A DNA stretch of 35,140 nt from Candidatus Altimarinota bacterium (lineage in GTDB: Bacteria > Patescibacteriota > Gracilibacteria > JANQMV01), in NCBI GenBank assembly GCA_028279865.1, contig JANQMV010000025.1, positions 1 through 35,140 on the forward strand. The letters are read 5' to 3'. A model generated the notes under the pieces. That model saw nothing but the letters and a program-made list of their open reading frames with translations. It was not told the DNA's origin and made no database searches. The position numbers and the translations under genes are program-made. Position 1 is the stretch's first letter, and every line of letters begins with the position of its first letter. Positions 17,875 through 26,067 of this stretch are shown here, in pieces.

Positions 17875-18953
17875 TATTTTAGTAAATATTTAAGAATTTT
17901 TTGAGAAGTGTTTCCCTCTCCAAAAGGATTATCCCAATCCGTTTCAACTGCAAGCATTTTTTGAGCTTTTGCTAAAATGTCGTCAGAATCTCTTTTTGAT
18001 AGAATATTTGCCTCAACTTCTAAGGTTTCCGGACGTTCCGTGTTATCTCTCAGAGTCACGCATGGTGTCTGTAAGATACAAGCTTCCTCCTGCAATCCTC
18101 CACTATCAGTAAAAACAAGCCTTGCATTTTGAATCAACAAAAGCATATCAAAATAACCAACAGGCGGAATGCAGATAATGCTTTTACCAGGCTTTATTTC
18201 AAATACATCCAACATTTTTTGAGTACGTGGATGTATAGGAAAAACAATGGGAGCATTGTATTTTTCTGCAATTTTATCCATACCCTCAAAAATGTTTTGC
18301 AATACTATCTTTTTATCTACATTTGCTGGACGATGAGCAGTAATTAAAAAGAAATCTTTTTCCTTCAAATTTTGATCTGCCATTATGTTGCTTTTTTCTT
18401 TTGCCAGTATGGTGTGATCTTGAACAGCATCAACCACTGTATTACCAACCACATAAACTTTATTCAAAGGTTTGCCTTCGGCAAGCAAATTATTATTAGC
18501 CTGAAGCGTTGGTGCAAAAAGATAGTCAGAAATATCATCAACCAAAATCCGATTAACCTCTTCAGGCATGGCCATATCACGACTACGCAAACCTGCTTCC
18601 ACATGCCCAACCTTCATAAGCAGCTTTCTAGCTGCTAGCGCACCAGCTAAGGTTGTATTTGTATCACCATGAACTAAAACATGCGTTGGTTGCTCCTTGA
18701 TCAGAACTTTTTCAATATTTGCAAGCATTTTTCCTGTTTGTTCTCCATGAGAACCAGAGCCAATCCTAAGTTCATAATGCGGTTTTACCAAGTTTAAATC
18801 TTGGCAAATCATGTGATCCATTTCTACACTATAATGTTGGTTTGTATGTGTAAGGAAAAAATCAACGCCCCTGTTTTGGCATTCGCGAATTACTGGAGCC
18901 ATTTTAATAATTTCTGGTCTAGTGCCTAAAATAAATGCAACTTTTGGATTCAT
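17874..18953 (-). CDS. wecB: UDP-N-acetylglucosamine 2-epimerase (non-hydrolysing)
   Basis: Interconverts UDP-GlcNAc and UDP-ManNAc. The 359-residue length matches the family. FILGTRPEIIKMAPVI is the standard opening, VHGDTNTTLAGALAA and GHVEAGLRS carry active-site residues, and FTDSGGLQEEACILQTPCVT is the C-terminal nucleotide-binding signature. It overlaps wecC by one base and begins 2 nt after the stop of the upstream GT4 gene. Confidence 0.95.
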   Translation of the reverse strand: MNPKVAFILGTRPEIIKMAPVIRECQNRGVDFFLTHTNQHYSVEMDHMICQDLNLVKPHYELRIGSGSHGEQTGKMLANIEKVLIKEQPTHVLVHGDTNTTLAGALAARKLLMKVGHVEAGLRSRDMAMPEEVNRILVDDISDYLFAPTLQANNNLLAEGKPLNKVYVVGNTVVDAVQDHTILAKEKSNIMADQNLKEKDFFLITAHRPANVDKKIVLQNIFEGMDKIAEKYNAPIVFPIHPRTQKMLDVFEIKPGKSIICIPPVGYFDMLLLIQNARLVFTDSGGLQEEACILQTPCVTLRDNTERPETLEVEANILSKRDSDDILAKAQKMLAVETDWDNPFGEGNTSQKILKYLLK

Positions 18954-18955
18954 AA

Positions 18956-20122
18956 TTAAATTTTGATAAATCTTTGAGCAATTTTGTCCCAGCTAAAATC
19001 TTTTAAAATAAGTTTTCTTCCCTTTTTTCCCATGACCTGATAATCAGATTTTAGCATTTTACCGATTTGTTTTTTTAGATTTTCCAAATTGGATTCCTCG
19101 TATGTAAGTCCATTTTGATTCTTAACCCTTTTCCTCATGCTTGGACTGTCTTTAATAATTACTGGCACTTCACAAGCTTCTGCTTCTAGCATACAGATAG
19201 ATTCTTGCTTAGGCCAAACACCAATATCTGCAGCAGAATAATATTTATATACTTCTTTGTTCGGCTGCATAGTCATCCAAATAACTCTGTCCTCAAGTTG
19301 ATGCTTTTTTAAGTTCTCTTTCATTGAATTAGTATACTTTAGAGAGCCATTTCCGATTAACATAATTTTAATTCTTTGATCCTTTAGCATAAATTCAGTA
19401 AGCGCATCAATCAACAACTTTGGACCTTTGTCATCAATAAATTTACCAGCATAAATGAAAACAATATCATCTTTTAGGATATTATTTTTTTGACGAAGTA
19501 GTTTTCTTTCCTTTTGATCTCTTCTAAACAAATCCGTATCAACACCAAGTTCAACTACTTCAATTCTTGTTTTAGGAATACTGTAATAATCTTGCATAAT
19601 TTGCCTAGTCTCTTCTGTAATAGCTACAAATTTATCCGTACGTTTTTTTATAGTTCCCATAAACAAAAGACTGAAAAACTTGTATACAATCTTTTTAAGC
19701 CATTTGTTTTGTAAAATAATCGATAAGTGCATGTGATCATCACAAATCAACTGATAACCAATTTTCACTTTCGCTCGAGCAGCTTGCCAGGCAAGCAAAG
19801 AGCAAGTTGCATGAACAATCACCAAATCAGGTTGGATTTGAGTTAGAGATTTCTCTAAATTCTTTAAATAAACTCTGTTCCAAAATTCAAACTTACGCTG
19901 AAGACGAATTGTTGGAATCCCTTCTTCCACAAAATTTCCAACACCAACCAATCTTTTACCTAGAATTGGCTGAATTATTTTTGCATAATCACGATACGGA
20001 AAGTAAGCATCAGAAGTAATTACCGTTATATCATGCCCTTGCTTAATTTGTGCTTTTGCTAAAAAGGTTTCTTGATATCCCAGTTTTGGCTGAAAATAAG
20101 GGCAAATATGAACAATTTTCAT
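18956..20122 (-). CDS. Glycosyltransferase family 4
   Basis: A 388-residue GT-B enzyme. MKIVHICPYFQPKLGYQE starts the N-terminal Rossmann domain; CDDHMHLS marks the inter-domain part; VEVVELGVDTDLFRR, FIYAGKFIDDKGPKLLIDAL and the sequence around ESICMLEAEACEVPVI are GT4 signatures of the donor domain. It probably adds one sugar to the lipid-linked intermediate. It starts 9 nt after the preceding GT4 gene. Confidence 0.88.
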   Translation of the reverse strand: MKIVHICPYFQPKLGYQETFLAKAQIKQGHDITVITSDAYFPYRDYAKIIQPILGKRLVGVGNFVEEGIPTIRLQRKFEFWNRVYLKNLEKSLTQIQPDLVIVHATCSLLAWQAARAKVKIGYQLICDDHMHLSIILQNKWLKKIVYKFFSLLFMGTIKKRTDKFVAITEETRQIMQDYYSIPKTRIEVVELGVDTDLFRRDQKERKLLRQKNNILKDDIVFIYAGKFIDDKGPKLLIDALTEFMLKDQRIKIMLIGNGSLKYTNSMKENLKKHQLEDRVIWMTMQPNKEVYKYYSAADIGVWPKQESICMLEAEACEVPVIIKDSPSMRKRVKNQNGLTYEESNLENLKKQIGKMLKSDYQVMGKKGRKLILKDFSWDKIAQRFIKI

Positions 20123-20131
20123 CGATTTATT

Positions 20132-21313
20132 TTAATTGTTACGATGATATAACTCTAGCATTTTTTCCACAATAACATCTAACTCAAATTTATTTTTAAT
20201 AACTACTTGAGCATTCTTTTTCATCGTTTCAATTTTAGCTTCATCTTCAAAATGTTTTTCTATTAATTTTGCGTTATTTTCATAGTCATTTTTTTCCACT
20301 TCATATCCTCCATTACCTAGTGCAATTTCTGGGACACGACATTCTTTGGAGAGCATCGAAGGAATTCCTAAGGTTGCAACTTCTAGTGCCGTCATTGGCA
20401 AACCTTCCCCCTTGGAGAAGAAAAGAGATAAGTCACATGATTTGACGAATTGATTTTTTTCACTTCCTTCAAGTTGTCCTGTAAAGATAGTTTTTTTTTC
20501 AAGCTTGAGTTTCTTAATTAGTTTTAATAAGCGATTTTTTTCACCACCTTCATCAGGTCCAATGATAAAAAGATTATACTTGAGCTTATTGTTCAGCTTG
20601 TTAAGCGTGGAAAATGTTTTGATGATATAATCAATTCCTTTAATATGCTGAATGCGCCCAAGATAAAAAAGCAGTTTTGTATTATCAGAAAGGTTGTATT
20701 TTTTGCGAAGATTGATTTTTTGAACGTTAGTAAATTCATTAAGGTAAATTCCATTTGGGATTGTTTCTATTTTTTCTTTTTGACTGAGTAGATTCTGGAT
20801 ACTTTCCTTTTCGTATTGAGTTAGTGCAATAATGTTTTTCGCATTTTGTAAAACAGGGGCAAACAACTTAATAAAACAAAACTTAAGAAGCGTGAACTTC
20901 GTTTTTCTTCGGTTTTTATCCAGACAGCCATGTGGTTGTACTATGTATGGAATTCTAAATTTTTTACAATATTTGCTAATCACAATATTTTGGTAGGTAA
21001 AAAAATCATGACAATGCACAATATCATAATTTCTTAAATTTTCTTTAATCCATTTCTTAAAGTCAAAAGGAAGATATGCGTTAAAATTTTTTGCTAAATA
21101 ATTGCTTAAATTTCTGAAGCGCATAATTTTTACTCCATTAATTTCTTCTTCTCGAATGACATTTCTCGATTTAGCATCATGTACATCTGTCGTTGCTACA
21201 GTGACAGAATTTCCTTTTTTAATAAATTTTTTTGCTAAATCATGTGCAACTTTGATAGGTCCACCATAAGAGTAGGCTGGTACATAGTATGGAATAACGA
21301 AAAGAATTTTCAT
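20132..21313 (-). CDS. Glycosyltransferase family 4
   Basis: About 393 residues from the ATG at 21313; the open frame runs to 21355 but that would lie inside the upstream epimerase gene. MKILFVIPYYVPAYSYGGP is the typical GT4 start with the acceptor-side GG-P. Further signs are VQPHGCLDKNRRK, LFYLGRIQHIKGIDYII, FTGQLEGSEK and the segment LSLFFSKGEGLPMTALEVAT with the catalytic E-x7-E pattern. It starts 1 nt after the epimerase stop, so the two are probably co-translated. Confidence 0.88.
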   Translation of the reverse strand: MKILFVIPYYVPAYSYGGPIKVAHDLAKKFIKKGNSVTVATTDVHDAKSRNVIREEEINGVKIMRFRNLSNYLAKNFNAYLPFDFKKWIKENLRNYDIVHCHDFFTYQNIVISKYCKKFRIPYIVQPHGCLDKNRRKTKFTLLKFCFIKLFAPVLQNAKNIIALTQYEKESIQNLLSQKEKIETIPNGIYLNEFTNVQKINLRKKYNLSDNTKLLFYLGRIQHIKGIDYIIKTFSTLNKLNNKLKYNLFIIGPDEGGEKNRLLKLIKKLKLEKKTIFTGQLEGSEKNQFVKSCDLSLFFSKGEGLPMTALEVATLGIPSMLSKECRVPEIALGNGGYEVEKNDYENNAKLIEKHFEDEAKIETMKKNAQVVIKNKFELDVIVEKMLELYHRNN

Positions 21314-21314
21314 T

Positions 21315-22238
21315 TTATTCAACTTCAAAGAATTCAATAGTTTTTTTGATGCCATTATAAATATCTATTTTTGGACTCCAGTTAAGTTTTTTTTGAATTT
21401 TTATAAAATTTAAGCAACTAGTTTGCTGTTCGCCTTTTACTCCTTTAAGATTTTTAGTTTGAACTTTTGTATTCAAATTTGAAACAATCGTTTTCAGTAG
21501 TGTGTTTACGTCTGTTTCTTGACTTGTTCCCACGTTTAGTTTTCCGACAAAGTTTGATTTTATTGCTTTTAAATTTGCCTGTGCAACATCTTTAACGAAA
21601 ACGTAATCTCGAGTTTGTTTACCTGTTCCATTAATATAGCAAATTTTTTTTTCTCTAATTCTCTCTAAAAAAATACTTACAACTCCAGCTTCGCCATGTG
21701 GATTTTGGCGCGGACCGTAAACATTTGAATAACGGAGGGCTATATAGGGAAGTCCCCAGACGATATTGTAATAGTGTAGGTAATGCTCAAGTGCTAGTTT
21801 GGCAATGCCGTAGGGGCTAATTGGTCTTGGTGTATGATCTTCAGGGGTTGGTCTTTCATCAGTGTCTCCATAAATTGCTCCTCCTGAGGATGCGAAAATA
21901 AACTTGTTAATCTGATACTTTTTAGATAATTCTAATAAGTTCAAACTCCCCTTAATATTAATTTGTGCATCAAGCTGCGGGTTTTCTAAAGAAGTTCTGA
22001 CATTAATCTGTGCAGCATGGTGATCTATTATCTCTGGTTTTTCTTTTTCAAAAACCTTCTCTAAAAAATCATAATCACAGATATCGCCTTCGTAAAAATT
22101 TGCTTGAGAATTAATATTTTCTTTTTTCCCAGTGCTTAAGTTGTCAATTATTACAACCTTATATCCTTCTTTAATTAGTAAATCACTTATATGGGAGCCG
22201 ATAAATCCTGCACCGCCAGTAATTAATATTTTTTCCAT
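21315..22238 (-). CDS. NAD-dependent UDP-sugar 4-epimerase, GalE/WbpP-like
   Basis: A short-chain extended dehydrogenase of 307 residues. ILITGGAGFIGSHISDLL is the NAD-binding Gly-rich loop; IDNLSTGKKENI is typical of GalE-like enzymes; ASSGGAIYG gives the catalytic serine; Tyr143 and Lys147 in YGIAK complete the triad; RYSNVYGPRQNP and TRDYVFVKDVA follow. It likely makes UDP-galactose or UDP-GalNAc for the locus. A 4,6-dehydratase is less likely because the segment at the active site lacks the DE pair expected there. Confidence 0.88.
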   Translation of the reverse strand: MEKILITGGAGFIGSHISDLLIKEGYKVVIIDNLSTGKKENINSQANFYEGDICDYDFLEKVFEKEKPEIIDHHAAQINVRTSLENPQLDAQINIKGSLNLLELSKKYQINKFIFASSGGAIYGDTDERPTPEDHTPRPISPYGIAKLALEHYLHYYNIVWGLPYIALRYSNVYGPRQNPHGEAGVVSIFLERIREKKICYINGTGKQTRDYVFVKDVAQANLKAIKSNFVGKLNVGTSQETDVNTLLKTIVSNLNTKVQTKNLKGVKGEQQTSCLNFIKIQKKLNWSPKIDIYNGIKKTIEFFEVE

Positions 22239-22996
22239 TTTAAATTAAATTCAATTTTATTATTTTGCTCTATTAGCCAAGGTTGAAGATTGTCGGGGCT
22301 TTGACCTTTTTCAACCAAAACAGCAAATAAGTTTTGTTGTTTTGGAAAGAAAAATACAAAGCAGTGATAGAGAGGCATCATTAACTTAATTAAGAAGAAA
22401 AGCAATTTGCTTGGTTTATTTAATTCATCAATTGAGGCGAAAGCGTTTCCATACCTATAGCTGAATTTATTGATTAAAGCAGGAGAATAGGAGGTAATGG
22501 TTTTTTCAATTTCTCTTTCAGTCCATCTATAAATATAATTGGGGATGTGTGTATTATTAACTCCACCAAATTTTCCTTTATGCCCAAAAACAGCTCTATG
22601 CTCATATGTTTGACAAATTTTAAATTTTTCTAAAATTTGCATCAAAATGCTATCTCTTGATTCAATAACAAGGATTCCTTTTTTAGCAACTCGGAACATT
22701 TCAGTTATATAGCGATGGGGTGATGACGAATGATGAATTGCTGCGTGCGTGATAACGTAATCGAAAGCATTTTTACCAAAAGTTAGGCTTTCTGCATTTT
22801 GAAAGCTCCACTTAAATGGCGAAAACTTTTCCTTTTCTATGCGCTTATCAAGGTTTGAAATGGTGACATTTTTAAAATTTGATTTTTCCAGAACGGTTTT
22901 GTCCAGAATGCCTCCTCCACAGACTAAAATGGTTGCATTTTTATCTTTAACAAAATCATTTAATGTTTTTTTGTAAAAAGAAAATCTTTTATTCAT
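22223..22996 (-). CDS. SAM-dependent methyltransferase
   Basis: Class I methyltransferase of about 257 residues, from the ATG at 22996 (MNKRFSFYKKTL). The frame extends to 23038 but that leader is unlikely. Motif I reads ILVCGGGILDKTVL, an unusual variant of the E/DxGxGxG loop. FDYVITHAAIHHSSSPHRYI and EMFRVAKKGILVIESRDS complete the core. The C-terminal WTEREIEKTI and hydrophobic LLFFLIKLMMPLYHCFVFFF resemble methyltransferases in glycan loci. It overlaps the epimerase gene by 16 nt and is the first gene of the minus-strand arm. Confidence 0.82.
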   Translation of the reverse strand: MNKRFSFYKKTLNDFVKDKNATILVCGGGILDKTVLEKSNFKNVTISNLDKRIEKEKFSPFKWSFQNAESLTFGKNAFDYVITHAAIHHSSSPHRYITEMFRVAKKGILVIESRDSILMQILEKFKICQTYEHRAVFGHKGKFGGVNNTHIPNYIYRWTEREIEKTITSYSPALINKFSYRYGNAFASIDELNKPSKLLFFLIKLMMPLYHCFVFFFPKQQNLFAVLVEKGQSPDNLQPWLIEQNNKIEFNLKWKKY

Positions 22997-23050
22997 TGTA
23001 GTGTTAGCAAACTTAAAGACAAAAAAAGCATAACACATTAATTACAGAAT

Positions 23051-23080
23051 GTTATACTTTTTTGAGATTAAATCTGTCGT
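23051..23080 (-). promoter_or_regulatory. Candidate promoter of the minus-strand glycan operon
   Basis: On the minus strand, ACGACA (23080-23075; four of six -35 bases) and TATAAC (23056-23051; five of six -10 bases) are 18 bp apart. They lie about 50 nt upstream of the ATG at 22996. Confidence 0.35.
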
Positions 23081-23155
23081 TCTAAGCGAATTTTGCGGAA
23101 AGCAGAATTGGCGATCGAGATTCTTCGTCACTTCACTTCTCAGGAAGACAAATTT

Positions 23156-24307
23156 TTACAAATACTGCTGCAATTCTTCTGCTTTATCTGTTTTTTCCCA
23201 TGTAAATTCGGCTTCTTCTCTTCCAAAGTGTCCGTATGCAGCTGTATTTTTGTAAACAGGACGACGCAATTTAAGCTGACTGATTATGTCAGCTGGTTTG
23301 ATTGGAAAGTGTTTTTTAACAATTTCCGTTAATTCTTCTGCGGCAATTTTTCCGGTACCAAACGTGTCTACTAAAATCGAAACAGGATCAGCTACTCCAA
23401 TTGCGTAAGCTAATTGAACCTGACATTTTTCAGCCAAGCCGGCAGCAACGATGTTTTTAGCAATATAGCGCCCTGCGTAAGCGGCACTACGGTCAACTTT
23501 GGAAGGATCTTTGCCGGAGAAAGCACCTCCGCCATGTAAGCCCATACCTCCGTATGTATCAACAATAATTTTTCGTCCTGTTAGCCCACAGTCACCCGGA
23601 GGACCTCCAATGATAAATTTTCCGGTAGGATTAATGTGATAAATGGTTTGATCGTCTAAATAGTCCTTACAAACAGGTTTAATTACCTTTTCAATAATAT
23701 CTGCTTTGATTTGCTTATGTTCTACATTAGGTCCATGCTGAGTTGAAATAACAACAGTTTCAATTCTTTTTGGCTTATTGTTTTCATATTCAATCGTGAC
23801 TTGGCTTTTTCCGTCAGGTCTTAAGTAGCTCAATTCATTGTTTTTACGTACTGCCGCAAGCTTTTTGGTGAGCTTGTGTGCGAGTGAAATGGGTAAAGGC
23901 ATTAGTTCGGGTGTTTCATCGCAAGCAAAGCCAAACATCATACCTTGATCCCCCGCCCCCTGCTCTTCATGTAATCCTTTGTCATCGTCTACTCCTTGCG
24001 CGATATCAGGGCTCTGTTCGTCAATTGAAGTTAAAACTGCACAAGCATTGTGATCAAATCCATAAGCAGCATCATTATAACCAATTTCTTCAATTGTACT
24101 TCTGACAATTTTTGGAATGTCTACATAACAGTTGGTTGTGATTTCTCCCGCAACAACGACAAGTCCTGTTGTAACCATTGTTTCACATGCAACTCTGCCA
24201 TTTGGGTCTTGTGCGTAAATGGCATCGAGTACTGCGTCAGAAATTTGATCTGCCATTTTATCCGGATGTCCTTCGGTTACGGACTCTGAGGTGAAGAGAT
24301 GTTTCAT
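23156..24307 (-). CDS. metK: S-adenosylmethionine synthetase
   Basis: Makes SAM from methionine and ATP. The 383-residue length matches the family. Signature segments are [20 protein letters not shown] at the N-terminus (ATP-binding His and Asp), [12 protein letters not shown] (residues 117 onward) and [19 protein letters not shown], the second MetK signature. It lies downstream of ahcY with a 212-nt gap that contains a pair of inverted repeats and no SAM riboswitch of its own. SAM made here would feed the methyltransferases of the locus and thiC. Confidence 0.97.
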   Translation of the reverse strand: MKHLFTSESVTEGHPDKMADQISDAVLDAIYAQDPNGRVACETMVTTGLVVVAGEITTNCYVDIPKIVRSTIEEIGYNDAAYGFDHNACAVLTSIDEQSPDIAQGVDDDKGLHEEQGAGDQGMMFGFACDETPELMPLPISLAHKLTKKLAAVRKNNELSYLRPDGKSQVTIEYENNKPKRIETVVISTQHGPNVEHKQIKADIIEKVIKPVCKDYLDDQTIYHINPTGKFIIGGPPGDCGLTGRKIIVDTYGGMGLHGGGAFSGKDPSKVDRSAAYAGRYIAKNIVAAGLAEKCQVQLAYAIGVADPVSILVDTFGTGKIAAEELTEIVKKHFPIKPADIISQLKLRRPVYKNTAAYGHFGREEAEFTWEKTDKAEELQQYL

Positions 24308-24352
24308 GATTTTTGAGAATTTAGAAATTAGAATTTAGATCTTAGATTTTTT

Positions 24353-24491
24353 CTCTCCCCTTGTAGGGGAGATTGAGAGGGGTATATAAAAAGTGATATT
24401 CAACTTGGTTTTGGGATTGAAACAAGCAGATTGCTTGATGGATCTTAAGGAACGCCTACCTCCCCTAACCCCTCCTAAAAGGAGGGGGGAT
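24353..24491. repeat. Paired inverted REP-like element 1 (copies A and B)
   Basis: Copy A (24353-24385) is a hairpin CTCCCC/GGGGAG plus a tail ending GAGAGGGGTAT. Copy B (24457-24491) is its inverted relative: TACCTCCCCTAA, then a 7-bp hairpin CCCCTCC/GGAGGGG. The tails face inward. Between them is 71 nt that includes a small hairpin CAAGC/GCTTG. It lies between ahcY and metK and resembles a REPIN (two REPs in opposite orientation). Confidence 0.75.
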
Positions 24492-24519
24492 AGCTGCATT
24501 CTATAATTCCGCTTTACGG

Positions 24520-25767
24520 TTATGTTCCTTCTTGCCAGCTATTTAAATATTTAATTTGTTCTGGCGTTAGTTCATCGATTTCAATTTGATTAGCAGCTAA
24601 TTGTAGTCCGGCGATGTGGTCATCGATTTCTTCGGGAAGTTGATAAACTTTTGCCTCTAAATTGTCTTTATTTTTTACTAAATATTCACAAGCAAGGGCT
24701 TGCCCACAGAAGGAAAGCGACATAACTTCACTGGGATGTCCTTCTGCTGCTGCCAAATTAACAAGGCGTCCTTCTCCTGCAATGAAGATTTTTTTGTTTC
24801 CAAAAATATATTCATCTAGCATAGGACGTACACGTCGTGTTGATTTTGCAGCTTTTTCAATCCCTTTTACATCAATCTCATTATCAAAATGTCCGGAGTT
24901 AGCGAGAATCGCCCCTTCTTGCATTTTTTTTACATGCTCTGCGGTAATGACATCACGATTACCAGTCACGGTAATAAAAATATCTCCAAGGGGAGCAGCT
25001 TCTTCCATTTTCATCACTCTAAATCCATCCATCTGAGCTTGTAATGCGCAAAAGTTATCAACTTCTGTAACAATGACGTTTGCACCCAATCCTCTGGCTC
25101 TCAAGGCACATCCTTTACCACAACTTCCATAGCCGGCAATAACGGTTGTTTTACCGGCAAGCAGGATGTTGCTTGCTCTGATAATTCCATCTAGTGTAGA
25201 CTGACCTGTTCCGTAATAATTATCCATTAAGTGCTTTGTTTTATTGTCATTGACAGCAATCATTGGATATTTAAGAGCGTTGTCGTTTTCCATGGCATTG
25301 AGTCGAATTATTCCAGTGGTCGTTTCTTCACATCCTCCAATAATTGAATCAATGAGTTCGGGGTGCTTTAAATGGATTTCACTGACTAAATCACAGCCGT
25401 CATCAATGGTTATGTGTGGTTTGAAATCAATGATTTTATTTAAATACTTGTAGTAATCTTCGCTTGTTTCTCCTTTGTAGCCAAAAACTTCAACACCTTC
25501 TTCGGCTAATGCAGCTGCAACATCGTCTTGAGTGGAAAGAGGATTGCAACCTGTAATAGCAATTTTAGCTCCGCCTGCCTGAAGAGTTCTGACGAGTATT
25601 CCCGTTTCTTTGGTAATGTGTAAAGCCATTCCAATGCGAATCCCTTCAAATAGTTTTTCTTTTTCAAATTTTTTTCGAATTTCGAGAAGTGCTTCCATGC
25701 GTAGTTCAGCAATTTCTAGGTTCATTTTTCCTTGTTCAGCTAGTTCGGGATATTTAATTTCTGACAT
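24520..25767 (-). CDS. ahcY: S-adenosylhomocysteine hydrolase
   Basis: Splits S-adenosylhomocysteine (SAH), the product of every SAM-dependent methyl transfer, into adenosine and homocysteine. The 415-residue enzyme matches the compact bacterial/archaeal form. Visible motifs are GCNPLSTQDDVAAAL (substrate side), the segment CEETTTGIIRL, the NAD-binding loop GYGSCGKG (212-219) and LANSGHFDNEIDV. It starts at ATG 25767 with no Shine-Dalgarno sequence. Upstream, in order, are a SAM-I riboswitch, an intrinsic terminator and a repeat pair, so it is probably controlled by SAM. Homocysteine from it can be recycled to methionine for metK downstream. Confidence 0.96.
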   Translation of the reverse strand: MSEIKYPELAEQGKMNLEIAELRMEALLEIRKKFEKEKLFEGIRIGMALHITKETGILVRTLQAGGAKIAITGCNPLSTQDDVAAALAEEGVEVFGYKGETSEDYYKYLNKIIDFKPHITIDDGCDLVSEIHLKHPELIDSIIGGCEETTTGIIRLNAMENDNALKYPMIAVNDNKTKHLMDNYYGTGQSTLDGIIRASNILLAGKTTVIAGYGSCGKGCALRARGLGANVIVTEVDNFCALQAQMDGFRVMKMEEAAPLGDIFITVTGNRDVITAEHVKKMQEGAILANSGHFDNEIDVKGIEKAAKSTRRVRPMLDEYIFGNKKIFIAGEGRLVNLAAAEGHPSEVMSLSFCGQALACEYLVKNKDNLEAKVYQLPEEIDDHIAGLQLAANQIEIDELTPEQIKYLNSWQEGT

Positions 25768-25804
25768 TTTGTTTGGGTTAAATATTAAAAGTTGGGTTCA
25801 TTTT

Positions 25805-25910
25805 GATCCCCTTAGCAAGGGGACAGAGGGGGATATGATTTGTGTTTTACATCAATGTTTTCTTTTTTCAACATTGTACCTCCTCTGTATCCCCCTTGAA
25901 AAGGGGGACT
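25805..25910. repeat. Paired inverted REP-like element 2 (copies C and D)
   Basis: Copy C (25805-25834) has the hairpin CCCCTT/AAGGGG and a tail CAGAGGGGGAT. Copy D (25877-25910) is inverted: TACCTCCTCTGTAT then CCCCCTT/AAGGGGG. Their inner tails are partly complementary and the spacer itself forms a hairpin (CAATGTT with AACATTG), so the whole 106 bp can fold as one cruciform. It sits between the riboswitch terminator and ahcY. It contains the possible leader ORF at 25812-25874. Confidence 0.78.
25812..25874 (-). CDS. Possible 20-codon leader ORF inside the repeat pair
   Basis: An ATG at 25874 is preceded by a perfect Shine-Dalgarno sequence AGGAGGT (25884-25878) 3 nt upstream. It opens a 20-codon frame (begins MLKKENIDVK, ends PPLSPC) closing at TAA 25812, between the riboswitch terminator and ahcY. 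It has no methionine-rich or otherwise suggestive composition. The Shine-Dalgarno sequence and the end of the frame are made of repeat sequence, so chance is a real alternative. Confidence 0.2.
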   Translation of the reverse strand: MLKKENIDVKHKSYPPLSPC

Positions 25911-25937
25911 AAAAAAAGAAGCTTTTAAACTTCTTTT
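25911..25937 (-). terminator. Intrinsic terminator of the ahcY leader
   Basis: On the minus strand, AAAAGAAG (25937-25930) pairs with CTTCTTTT (25921-25914). The stem can extend inward by two pairs, and the 3' arm runs into a seven-T tract (25917-25911). Its 5' arm shares AAAAG (25937-25933) with the 3' strand of the riboswitch P1 helix, so the two structures compete for these bases. Confidence 0.85.
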
Positions 25938-26059
25938 ATCGAGACATAAACTAATTTTATCTAGTTTTATCAATTTGGAAGGAGCACCTTACCCTGTTTT
26001 GGGGGGATAGGTTGCTGGCGGATCATTGAGCCAAATCTCTTACCGCCTCTCGATAAAAG
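25933..26059 (-). promoter_or_regulatory. SAM-I (S-box) riboswitch upstream of ahcY
   Basis: Read on the minus strand from 26059. P1 is CTTTTATCGAGA pairing with TCTCGATAAAAG at 25944-25933. J1/2 is GAGAG. P2 has GGCGG/CCGCC, a kink-turn-like AAGA/AAUGA, and P2b GAG/CUC with loop AUUUGG. Then AGCAACC. P3 is ACCU..CCC/GGG..AGGU. J3/4 starts GCUCCUUCC, and P4 is AUAAAACUA/UAGUUUAU with one bulged A. The six-base loop AUUUGG is fully complementary to CCAAAU just after UUCC, the expected S-box pseudoknot. Bases that contact SAM in the known structure (G in GAGAG, AA of CAACC, UG of GGUGC) are present. Deviations: J4/1 lacks the usual adenines and can pair with J1/2. SAM is the expected ligand; the SAM-I, not SAM-IV, assignment is by motif order. 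Confidence 0.9.
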
Positions 26060-26067
26060 CAACGGGA

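Noticed and set aside
24308-24519. A second SAM riboswitch upstream of metK
   Set aside because: No GAGAG/CAACC/GGUGC set is present; the gap holds the REP-like pair and A/T-rich repeats.
24660-25036. A 124-residue plus-strand frame inside ahcY
   Set aside because: It is antisense to the conserved ahcY coding frame; no independent start signal or motif is visible.
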